From the NCBI GenBank assembly GCA_020057445.1, contig JAGVFV010000178.1, positions 1-7,993 of the forward strand: 7,993 nt of DNA. Reading direction: 5' to 3'. The notes below the pieces were generated by a model that did not search any database, was not told the origin of the DNA, and saw nothing but the letters and a program-made list of their open reading frames with translations. The translations under genes were made by a program, and so were the position numbers. Positions 1 to 6,255 of this stretch are shown piece after piece; the stretch's first letter is position 1, and every line of letters starts with the position of its first letter. This DNA is from an archaeon. Its GTDB lineage: Archaea; Nanobdellota; Nanobdellia; Woesearchaeales; JAHJEM01.

Positions 1-819
1 ATGGATAAAGAGATGAAATTGGAGAATCCCTATCTGCCGCGACCGTACACGGTCATAGAATATTTTCGGGAGACGCCTGACACGTTCACGATAACGATCG
101 ACATGGGGGTAAAGCACGATCCTGGCCAGTTCGTCCAGATGTCCCTTCCCGGGATCGGCGAGGCGCCGATAAGCATCTGTTCTGATTCTGACAAGTTCCT
201 CAAGCTCAACATACGCGAAGTCGGCAACATGACAAATGCTCTTGCAAAGCTCAAGGAAGGAGATACTGTCTTTGTGCGCGGCCCGTATGGCAAGGGGTAT
301 CCGATGGAAGAGCTGAAGGGGAATGATCTCATCATCATCGGCGGCGGCTGCGGCGTCGCCCCGTTGAAGGGCATCATCGATTATGTGGAGAATCATCGTA
401 CAGACTATAAGGATGTTCTTCTTTTCCTCGGTTATCGAAGCCCTAATGATATCATTTTCCGAAGGGAAGTGGAGGAGTGGCAGAAGAAGTACAATGTGCG
501 TGTGACTGTGGACAAGAATGATCATGGTGAGTTCTGCTATAATGCGAAGACAGGATTTGTCACAGAGTCGTTGAAGGCAGCTCCATTGTCAAGCAACGGA
601 AGTGTCGTCTTCATCTGCGGCCCTCCTGTGATGATGCGCTTCGTCACGCAGATCCTGAAAGAGAAAGGATTCCATGACGACCAGATATTCATCTCGGCAG
701 AGCGGCTGATGTATTGCGGGGTCGGCGTCTGCTGTCACTGCATGATCCATGGGAAGTTCACCTGCCTTGACGGGCCGGTCTTCCGGTATGACGAGATAAG
801 CAAATTCAAGAATGATTGA
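1..819 (+). CDS. hydG: Sulfhydrogenase/NAD(P)-hydrogenase gamma subunit (FAD and [2Fe-2S] diaphorase)
   Basis: This 272-residue cytosolic subunit should pass electrons between FAD/NAD(P) and the Fe-S chain of a group 3b [NiFe] hydrogenase. It follows the ferredoxin-reductase plan. The FAD-binding barrel has the PISIC motif (residues 56-60) and RGPYG near 93-97. The nucleotide-binding domain has GGGCGVAP at 114-121 and CGPP at 206-209. The C-terminal [2Fe-2S] site uses C239, C244, C247 and C255, with an additional C245. The sequence resembles Pyrococcus HydG throughout, including RLMYCGVG and DGPVF, but from memory the loop before the last ligand is shorter. The ATG is the first base of the window, so its ribosome binding site cannot be seen; the start fits the family. 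The gene ends six bases before the methyltransferase. This hydG is not the radical-SAM HydG of [FeFe] hydrogenases. Confidence 0.92.
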   Translation: MDKEMKLENPYLPRPYTVIEYFRETPDTFTITIDMGVKHDPGQFVQMSLPGIGEAPISICSDSDKFLKLNIREVGNMTNALAKLKEGDTVFVRGPYGKGYPMEELKGNDLIIIGGGCGVAPLKGIIDYVENHRTDYKDVLLFLGYRSPNDIIFRREVEEWQKKYNVRVTVDKNDHGEFCYNAKTGFVTESLKAAPLSSNGSVVFICGPPVMMRFVTQILKEKGFHDDQIFISAERLMYCGVGVCCHCMIHGKFTCLDGPVFRYDEISKFKND

Positions 820-825
820 AACACG

Positions 826-1617
826 ATGAATTATAACATTCAAGACAACTATCGAACGGAAAAAATGCTAGCGAAGAGAAAATCTTTCAATGCAAGGCAT
901 ATCAAGCCATGGAGAGTTATCAATAAAGAAATTATGCATGCGCTCGAATTGGATGGAAAAGAGGGCATTCTTGATATCGGTTGCGGATTTGGCGATCTTC
1001 TCCAGTATCTGAAGGGCCAGGGTCATGAAGGGCGCTTGACAGGGATCGACTTGTCGGACGGCATGATTTCTTGCGCTCGTAAGAGATATTCTGGCATCAC
1101 ATTTATGGTTGCGGATGCAGAAAAGCTTCCTTTCAAGGATAATTCATATGATGTTGTCATTTGCAAGCATATGCTGTATCATGTGAACAGCATCCCTAAA
1201 GCAGTTGCCGAAGTTCGCCGCGTCTTGAAATATGAAGGGAAATTTCTGTTCACGCTGAATAGCTACGCAAATCATTCGTCTGGCAAATTTGACAATCACA
1301 TACAGGCCATTGAAAAGATGCTTTCAAGAAAAAAGATCGAGACTTCACATCGAATTAATATGGAAAATTACCATCGCTATGTTTCTTTATTTTCTCCACT
1401 ATTTGAATCTCGAATGTACGGATCGATCCATCTGAAGACCGCATCCCCGTATGTTGATTACGTGCGGACATTCAAACATTTTTTTTCACCCACGCCTTCA
1501 GATGAAGAATGGGATTTTGCTCTTAGGAAAATTCAGTCCAAGGTTGAAAAAGAAATAAAGTCGAAAGGCGCTTTTGAGGAAGTGCGTGGGAAAGGAGTGG
1601 TGTTGATGCAAAAATGA
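826..1617 (+). CDS. Class I SAM-dependent methyltransferase inside the hydrogenase operon
   Basis: This 263-residue protein has the Rossmann-fold methyltransferase motifs of the Methyltransf_11 type. Motif I is D50-I-G-C-G-F-G56. The acidic residue that holds the ribose is D75 in TGIDLS. The third strand carries AD97AEKLPF, and the post-motif is YDVVICKHMLYH (108-119). Residues from about 140 to the end form a basic C-terminal part that probably sets the substrate, which cannot be named. No clear Shine-Dalgarno precedes the ATG. Its stop overlaps the hydD start (ATGA), so the two are translationally coupled. Bases 1321-1440 contain 42 G+C of 120 by hand count, against 37 of 60 at 1861-1920 in hydD, so it looks like a later arrival. 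I know of no methyltransferase at this position in characterised hydBGDA operons. Confidence 0.88.
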   Translation: MNYNIQDNYRTEKMLAKRKSFNARHIKPWRVINKEIMHALELDGKEGILDIGCGFGDLLQYLKGQGHEGRLTGIDLSDGMISCARKRYSGITFMVADAEKLPFKDNSYDVVICKHMLYHVNSIPKAVAEVRRVLKYEGKFLFTLNSYANHSSGKFDNHIQAIEKMLSRKKIETSHRINMENYHRYVSLFSPLFESRMYGSIHLKTASPYVDYVRTFKHFFSPTPSDEEWDFALRKIQSKVEKEIKSKGAFEEVRGKGVVLMQK

Positions 1618-2405
1618 CAGAGCGTAAGCTGAGTGTCGGATTTTATGGTATCACGGGCTGCGCAGGATGCCTGCTCTCGTTCATATTCAATGAGGACGAG
1701 ATCATGGACATGGTGAACCTCATCGACCTGAAGGCATTCCCGTTCATCAAAGAAGTGAATCCTGACGACAGCTTCGACTGCGTCTTCATCGAGGGTCTTG
1801 TCGCGAGCAAGGAGGATCTGGAAGTCCTCAAGAAGCTCCGGAACAACGCGAAGGTGATGGTGGCTCTTGGCGCGTGCGCATGCACTGGCTGCGTGCCTGC
1901 GTTTCGTCATTTCACGCTGAAAGAGAATTATGAGCACCTGCTGTACAAGAAGGATGAGAATGTGGAGGATGTGGAGCCGACGCCAGTCGATTCACATGTG
2001 AAGATTGATTTTTACATTCCTGGCTGTCCTCCTGACAAGAAGGAGATTCTTGCGTTCATCAAGGATGTCGTGAGGGGAAAGATCCCAAGGCAGCATCAGA
2101 ATCCAGTATGTCATGAGTGCAGGCAGAACGGCAACCAGTGCCTTCTCGATGTGGGTAAGCCCTGTATTGGCCCGATAACTACGGGAGGATGTCATGCTGT
2201 CTGCATCAACGGCGGTTTTGAGTGCTGGGGCTGCCGTGGCCCGACTAAGGACATGAACCTGCATCTCATGATCAAGATCCTGCGGGAAAAGGGTTTTGAT
2301 GACAAGTTCATCATGGATCGCATGAGGACGTTTGTCGGCTTGAAGTTGCCGATGCTCGAGGACGTCATGAAAGAGACGATGAAAGAGGCAATGGAGAAAA
2401 AATGA
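1614..2405 (+). CDS. hydD: [NiFe] hydrogenase small (delta) subunit, group 3b type
   Basis: This 263-residue electron-transfer subunit carries the Fe-S clusters that link the NiFe site to the diaphorase part. The proximal cluster ligands are C16 and C19 (GITGCAGC), C88 (GACA) and C138 (IPGCPP). A second Cys/His-rich region supplies further clusters: C166, H167, C169, C176, C184, C193, C197, C204 and C207, ending in CWGCRGP. There is no twin-arginine signal, so the enzyme is cytosolic, as expected for group 3. Two extra cysteines, C90 and C93, sit right after the proximal ligand, where relatives usually have other residues and a Gly. The start overlaps the methyltransferase stop by four bases, and a GGAGTGG-like ribosome binding site lies at 1594-1600, inside that gene. 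The last 20 residues are a charged, helical tail rich in Glu, Lys and Met. Confidence 0.93.
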   Translation: MTERKLSVGFYGITGCAGCLLSFIFNEDEIMDMVNLIDLKAFPFIKEVNPDDSFDCVFIEGLVASKEDLEVLKKLRNNAKVMVALGACACTGCVPAFRHFTLKENYEHLLYKKDENVEDVEPTPVDSHVKIDFYIPGCPPDKKEILAFIKDVVRGKIPRQHQNPVCHECRQNGNQCLLDVGKPCIGPITTGGCHAVCINGGFECWGCRGPTKDMNLHLMIKILREKGFDDKFIMDRMRTFVGLKLPMLEDVMKETMKEAMEKK

Positions 2406-2424
2406 AAGACGTCGTGGGGAAAAA

Positions 2425-3696
2425 ATGAGGGAAATTACGCTCAATCATATCACGAAGATAGAAGGTCATGCGAGCCTCAAGATCGGCATTGAAGAGGGCA
2501 AAGTGAAGACGTGTGAGCTCTCCTCTGTCGAGGGAGCACGCTATTTTGAGGGCATTGTCAAGGGCCGACATTTTTTCGAGGCGCACGAGATGACGTCGCG
2601 TATCTGCGGCATCTGCAGCTGCGCGCATGTGATCGCCGCGATCCAGGCGATCGAGAACGCGATAGGGTATGTCCCTTCAGAACAGACAAAAGAATTACGT
2701 GTCTTGATGACTCTTGGCGAGCGGATCAGGAGCCACGCGACCCACCTGTATTTCCTCGCTCTCCCTGATTACACAGGATACGAGTCTGCCCTTGCCATGG
2801 CAAAGAAGTACAAGAAGGAATTGCAGACTGCCCTGCACTTGATGAAGGTGGGAAATCTCGTCATCAAGACGCTTGCGTCAAGGGACCTGCACCCGGTGAG
2901 CGCGACTGTCGGCGGCTGGCTGAAGCTTCCAAGGCAGGAAGAATTGGACATGCTTCACGATGGGCTTGTCAAGGTGAAGGCTGATGCTGTCGCAACATGC
3001 GACCTCTTCTCTTCATTGTCCTATCCTGATTTTTCCTCAGAGGGTGACTGGTTCTCCTTGCAGGATGAGCATGCGTTTGCCGTCCTTGAGGGCGATTTCG
3101 TGTCAGAGCATGCTCGTTTCAAGAAATCTGAATACCGCAATTTCATCCGTGAATACCACGAGCCGAGGTCCACGTCGAATTTCGTGGTGAAGGGAGACCA
3201 TCGGTACATGGTCGGCGCCCTTGCACGCCTGAACAACAGCAGCAGGCAGCTGTCAAAGGATGCTCGTGATATGCTGTTGAAGTCCCCGATACGGCTTCCG
3301 TCAAGGAATCCGTACCATAACAACGTGGCGCAGGCGATCGAGCTTGTGCACTGCGTTGATCATGCAGTCTCTCTCCTGGAAGATCTTAAGGTGAAGCCTG
3401 AGAAGCACGCCTTTCCAAAGCCAAGGGCAGGGATCGGGGTCGGCGCGATTGAGGTTCCGCGCGGCACGCTCTGGCATGAGTACGAGATAGATGAGAAAGG
3501 GGTCATTGTGAAGGCAAATATCATCACCCCGACAGCGCAAAACCTGCTCAACATCCAGGAAGACATCAGGATGAGGCTTCCTGCGTTATTGGAGAGGGAG
3601 AAGGAGGAGATAGTGACTGATGTGGAGAAGCTCATCAGGAGCTATGATCCTTGCTTCTCATGCTCTGCGCATTTCCTCGAGGTAAAATGGGTGTAG
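2425..3696 (+). CDS. hydA: [NiFe] hydrogenase large (alpha) catalytic subunit
   Basis: This 423-residue catalytic subunit binds the NiFe(CN)2CO centre and cleaves or forms H2. The nickel ligands are visible: C61 and C64 in RICGICSCAH (59-68), and C410 and C413 in DPCFSCSAH (408-416). E13 in KIEGH (11-15) is the conserved proton-relay glutamate region. The length matches Pyrococcus HydA, about 428 residues. After H416 there are seven residues (FLEVKWV), the tail expected to be removed by the maturation protease once nickel is in place. GTGGGGA at 2414-2420 is a plausible ribosome binding site for the ATG at 2425. The gene starts 20 bases after hydD ends and overlaps the protease gene by ten bases. 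No selenocysteine codon or frameshift is seen. Confidence 0.96.
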   Translation: MREITLNHITKIEGHASLKIGIEEGKVKTCELSSVEGARYFEGIVKGRHFFEAHEMTSRICGICSCAHVIAAIQAIENAIGYVPSEQTKELRVLMTLGERIRSHATHLYFLALPDYTGYESALAMAKKYKKELQTALHLMKVGNLVIKTLASRDLHPVSATVGGWLKLPRQEELDMLHDGLVKVKADAVATCDLFSSLSYPDFSSEGDWFSLQDEHAFAVLEGDFVSEHARFKKSEYRNFIREYHEPRSTSNFVVKGDHRYMVGALARLNNSSRQLSKDARDMLLKSPIRLPSRNPYHNNVAQAIELVHCVDHAVSLLEDLKVKPEKHAFPKPRAGIGVGAIEVPRGTLWHEYEIDEKGVIVKANIITPTAQNLLNIQEDIRMRLPALLEREKEEIVTDVEKLIRSYDPCFSCSAHFLEVKWV

Positions 3697-4058
3697 ACGT
3701 AGTCTGCGTCTTTGGGAATGAGTTTTTAGAGGATGACTGCCTGGCAGGCGACGTCGCAAAGCATATTGACGCGACAATCGTGCATTGCACAAGTCCGGAT
3801 GATATCCTCCTTGTCGAAGGGAACATCGTCATCCTCGATGTGGCAAAAGGTATCAATGAGCCGGTGCTCATCACTGACGTGAGGCAGCTCAAGACGAGGA
3901 ATATGATCAGCCTGCATGATTTTGACGTGGGTTTTTTCCTCAATCTCCTTGAGGAGCTTGGTGAAAAGAAAAGTATAACAATCATCGGCATTCCCATGAC
4001 GGGTGATCCGAAAGAAATTGCACAAAGGGTGGAACCATGGATAAGAAATTCGGTTTGA
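3687..4058 (+). CDS. Hydrogenase maturation protease (HycI/HyaD/FrxA-type)
   Basis: This 123-residue endopeptidase should cut the C-terminal tail from HydA after nickel insertion. The N-terminus shows the family signature V-F-G-N-x5-D-D-x3-G (G10, N11, D16, D17, G21). D51 in VILDVAKG and H77 in SLHDFD are the likely further metal-sensing residues. An in-frame ATG exists further upstream (3651), but the start at 3687 is preferred because it puts the signature at the usual distance from the N-terminus and has GAGGT (3679-3683) just before it, with a short three-base spacing. The gene begins inside the last codons of hydA and ends 22 bases inside the transporter gene. That coupling fits a protease dedicated to this hydrogenase. 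Confidence 0.9.
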   Translation: MGVDVVCVFGNEFLEDDCLAGDVAKHIDATIVHCTSPDDILLVEGNIVILDVAKGINEPVLITDVRQLKTRNMISLHDFDVGFFLNLLEELGEKKSITIIGIPMTGDPKEIAQRVEPWIRNSV

Positions 4059-4939
4059 TGCTTGTCATTGCAACTGCGCTGATATCTGGAGTGTCTGTCT
4101 TCATCAATGTGTGGGCTGTGAATGGCTTTGATTCGAGCGTGTTCACGTTTGCGAAGAATGCGCTTGTGGCGATCCTCCTCTTTGCAATCATCCTCGGACT
4201 TGGCATGTTTCCAGAACTCCGGAACCTGAAGAAGAAAGATTGGAGAAATCTCGTCATTCTCGGTCTTGTGGGGGGGTCGATCCCTTTTCTCTTGTTTTTC
4301 AGGGGCATACAGATAGCAGGGGCTTCTGCAGGATCTTTTTTCCATAAGCTCTTGTTTATCCCAGTGATCATTTTTGCTTTTCTGTTCTTGCGGGAGCGTC
4401 CTTCTTGGAAGGTCGTGGCCGGTGCGCTGTTTTTGGTCGGAGGGATGTTCTTCCTGGTATTGCCCAAATTAGCATGGTCTTCTGGTATCCTGATGATCGG
4501 TGGCGCAGTCCTCTTCTGGTCTCTTGACAATGTCTTTGCAAAGCATCTGCTCAAGCGACTGTCTGGGAATCTTGTCGCTTTCGGAAGGATGTTTTTTGGG
4601 AGCGTCTTCATGCTTGCCTTTCTAGTGATGGTGGGAAAGGGGAGGATGATCTGGTCCATGTCTTCAACGCAGTATGTCTGGATCCTGTTGACAGGAGCCT
4701 TGCTTCTCTTGTTCGTGCTGACGTATTACAACGGATTGAAGTGGGTGAAGGTGACGACTGCCGCAAGCGTGCTCTCTCTCGGTCTTCCTGTTTCCATATT
4801 CCTTGACTACGCATTCCGTGGCGTCGCTGTCACATTGCAGTCTGCGATGGGGATTGTGCTCGTGCTTGCTGGCGTGCTCTTCTTTATCATGGCGGACTTC
4901 CCTGAAGTCAGGCCGGTGAGTGCAGATGGACGGTCTTGA
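4037..4939 (+). CDS. EamA/DMT-superfamily transporter, ten predicted membrane helices
   Basis: This 300-residue integral membrane protein shows two repeats of five hydrophobic helices, typical of EamA-type drug/metabolite transporters. Approximate segments are 5-28, 36-57, 71-91, 100-118, 125-143, 149-168, 182-200, 213-231, 242-259 and 267-286. The loop LRNLKKKDWRN (61-71) and the LRERPSWK turn after helix 4 (118-125) are characteristic. The substrate cannot be read from sequence; exporters of amino acids, metabolites or nucleotide-linked compounds all occur in this family. GGGTGG at 4027-4032 precedes the ATG. The gene overlaps the protease by 22 bases and the next gene by 14, so it is co-transcribed with the hydrogenase genes. 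A direct role in hydrogenase function is unproven. Confidence 0.85.
   Translation: MDKKFGLMLVIATALISGVSVFINVWAVNGFDSSVFTFAKNALVAILLFAIILGLGMFPELRNLKKKDWRNLVILGLVGGSIPFLLFFRGIQIAGASAGSFFHKLLFIPVIIFAFLFLRERPSWKVVAGALFLVGGMFFLVLPKLAWSSGILMIGGAVLFWSLDNVFAKHLLKRLSGNLVAFGRMFFGSVFMLAFLVMVGKGRMIWSMSSTQYVWILLTGALLLLFVLTYYNGLKWVKVTTAASVLSLGLPVSIFLDYAFRGVAVTLQSAMGIVLVLAGVLFFIMADFPEVRPVSADGRS
4915..4919 (+). promoter_or_regulatory. Ribosome binding site deciding the DUF6390-like start
   Basis: GGTGA is complementary to the 3' end of archaeal 16S rRNA. It lies six bases before the ATG at 4926, a normal spacing, and would directly abut the alternative GTG at 4920. This favours the protein starting MDGLEL. 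Confidence 0.6.
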
Positions 4940-5657
4940 GCTTGCGATACGGTTCTCGTACGTGACGAATACTCTGCATTATTGCGGGCCGAAGGATGCG
5001 GAGAACATCTTCATCAGGTATCTTGAGAAGAAGGACAATGCTGATGCTGTGCGAAAGGCGCTCATCCGCTTCGAAGGGCTCTTTCCGTATTTCTCGACAA
5101 TTGCAAAGAGGAATAAGAAGGAACTGCTTGATAAGGATGTTGTCGAAGCATATTGGATAGGAAATACTCTTCTTGATTCCATGACGAGAAAAGACAACCA
5201 GGTCATCATTGAGAAACTGATGAAACGGGGCTTGCCAAAATCCATCGGCGGGCGACTCATCAAAGAACTGCCAGAAGGGTTTGTCCCCCACCATTGCTTC
5301 AATGTATTCTATGTTGGTGTGGGGCATACGACAGGATCAGTGGAGACCACGCTGGCGAACATGAATAACTGCAGGCCTGCCTGGGGGACTGTCGTCGAAG
5401 TCATGCCAAATGCGGCTATCGTAGACTCGCAGTCCATCATCATGAAGAAAGGAAAGTACGTAATCGGTCCTGATGAGGCAAAGACTGCAGTATATTTGGA
5501 AAAGATGCTGCCGAAGGTGAAGAAAGGCGATGTTGTCGGCCTCCACTGGGGGATGGCATGCACTGTCTTGAATAAGACGCAAGCTGCAAACTTGAAGAAG
5601 CACACGGAAAAAACGCTTACGGTGCTGAATCATGATAATCCGCCGCGCAAACAATAG
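4926..5657 (+). CDS. Uncharacterised hydrogenase-associated protein (DUF6390-like) with a HypC-like C-terminal domain
   Basis: This 243-residue soluble protein matches from memory the DUF6390 group, seen beside [NiFe] hydrogenase genes in actinobacteria; no search was run. Landmarks are YCGP (19-22), VVEAYWIGN (72-80), HHCFNVF (122-128), C149-R-P-A-W-G154 and GDVVGLHWG (201-209). Residues 1-120 look mostly helical. Residues 149-215 line up with HypC: C149 and G154 match C2 and G7 of HypC, A164 and D167 match A17 and D20, and the G201-D-x-V-x-x-H207-x-G-x-A211 block matches the HypC segment carrying the conserved His. A role as a maturation chaperone is inferred. The ATG at 4926 is chosen over a GTG at 4920 because GGTGA (4915-4919) is six bases upstream. 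It overlaps the transporter and the GNAT gene, so it belongs to the operon. Confidence 0.75.
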   Translation: MDGLELAIRFSYVTNTLHYCGPKDAENIFIRYLEKKDNADAVRKALIRFEGLFPYFSTIAKRNKKELLDKDVVEAYWIGNTLLDSMTRKDNQVIIEKLMKRGLPKSIGGRLIKELPEGFVPHHCFNVFYVGVGHTTGSVETTLANMNNCRPAWGTVVEVMPNAAIVDSQSIIMKKGKYVIGPDEAKTAVYLEKMLPKVKKGDVVGLHWGMACTVLNKTQAANLKKHTEKTLTVLNHDNPPRKQ

Positions 5658-6051
5658 AGACGTCGAAACCTGTATCGTGCTTGGGCGAACCCCGGAATTC
5701 ACGACACTTAACAGCATTTCTGATAAGGATGCAAGGATCTATCTCAAGGAATTCTATAGGAAGGGCATTTTCCTTGTCGCAGAAGACAAGGGAGATCTGC
5801 TTGGCTTCATCGCTGGAGAACGGATGCTCTTTGACTATCTCTGGGTCGATGCGATCGTCGTGCGAAAAGACTTGCGCGGCAAGGGAATCGGCTCCAAGCT
5901 CTTTTCAGCGCTCAAAAAAGAGGCTACATTAGCAGGTGTCAAGCATTTGTACCTTGTCGCCCCTCAGTGGAAGCCGAAGACTGTCGCATTTTACACTAAG
6001 CAAGGCCTGAAGAAAGGAAAGAATTTCGTCGAATTCAGTGGAGACTTATGA
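5632..6051 (+). CDS. GNAT-family N-acetyltransferase
   Basis: This 139-residue protein has the single-domain GNAT layout. Strand beta4 (WVDAIVV, 71-77) leads into the acetyl-CoA pyrophosphate loop R82-G-K-G-I-G87 and its helix, and the C-terminal AFYTKQGLKKG (119-129) is the usual motif B. The acceptor substrate is unknown; many such proteins acetylate amines or protein N-termini. The ATG lies inside the end of the DUF6390-like gene (26-base overlap), with GGTG at 5621-5624 as a plausible ribosome binding site. It is the last gene on this strand before hypC, which it meets tail to tail with six shared bases. Nothing in the sequence ties it to hydrogenase function beyond co-transcription. Confidence 0.85.
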   Translation: MIIRRANNRDVETCIVLGRTPEFTTLNSISDKDARIYLKEFYRKGIFLVAEDKGDLLGFIAGERMLFDYLWVDAIVVRKDLRGKGIGSKLFSALKKEATLAGVKHLYLVAPQWKPKTVAFYTKQGLKKGKNFVEFSGDL

Positions 6052-6255
6052 ACACGCTTCCTGATAAAGCTTGAGCGCTTCTTTTGCCTCTTTCTTCTCG
6101 ACTTTTATGGCGACTATCCCTCCCTGGATGATGACATAGTCGCCGACCTTGTATCCTTGTTCGATGATCTTGCCGTTCCTTTTTTCAGTACCATAATCAA
6201 CAGTCGCAGAATCCTTGCTGATCTTTACGATCTTTCCGGGGACGGCAAGGCACAT
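6046..6255 (-). CDS. hypC: Hydrogenase assembly chaperone HypC
   Basis: This 69-residue protein begins MCLAVPGKI, the HypC/HupF signature, with the essential C2 that holds iron together with HypD and contacts the large-subunit precursor. The small beta-barrel is followed by a C-terminal helix rich in Lys and Glu (residues 52-67). In the usual VGDYVxxHxG segment this protein reads VGDYVIIQGG (37-46), so Q44 stands where E. coli HypC and most relatives have a conserved His. It directly follows hypA (TAA then ATG, no gap). GGTGG at 6261-6265, five bases upstream within the end of hypA, is its ribosome binding site. It delivers Fe(CN)2CO for the HydA active site. Confidence 0.93.
   Translation of the reverse strand: MCLAVPGKIVKISKDSATVDYGTEKRNGKIIEQGYKVGDYVIIQGGIVAIKVEKKEAKEALKLYQEACS

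Noticed and set aside
1..819. Radical-SAM HydG maturase of [FeFe] hydrogenase
   Set aside because: Only the gene name is shared. The protein has FAD, nucleotide and [2Fe-2S] motifs and no radical-SAM CxxxCxxC motif.
3635..4345. Long minus-strand open frame (236 codons) across the end of hydA, the protease and the start of the transporter
   Set aside because: It is antisense to three well-supported genes, has a low-complexity Ser/Arg-rich product with no recognisable domain, and no start signal.
3982..4659. Minus-strand open frame (225 codons) antisense to the EamA transporter
   Set aside because: Its Lys/Arg/Pro-rich product is what the reverse complement of hydrophobic codons gives. The plus-strand frame has a clear ten-helix pattern.
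6070..6110. T-rich plus-strand stretch after the GNAT stop as an archaeal terminator
   Set aside because: It lies wholly inside hypC, where the T runs are explained by Lys and Glu codons on the other strand. The T runs are short and broken.
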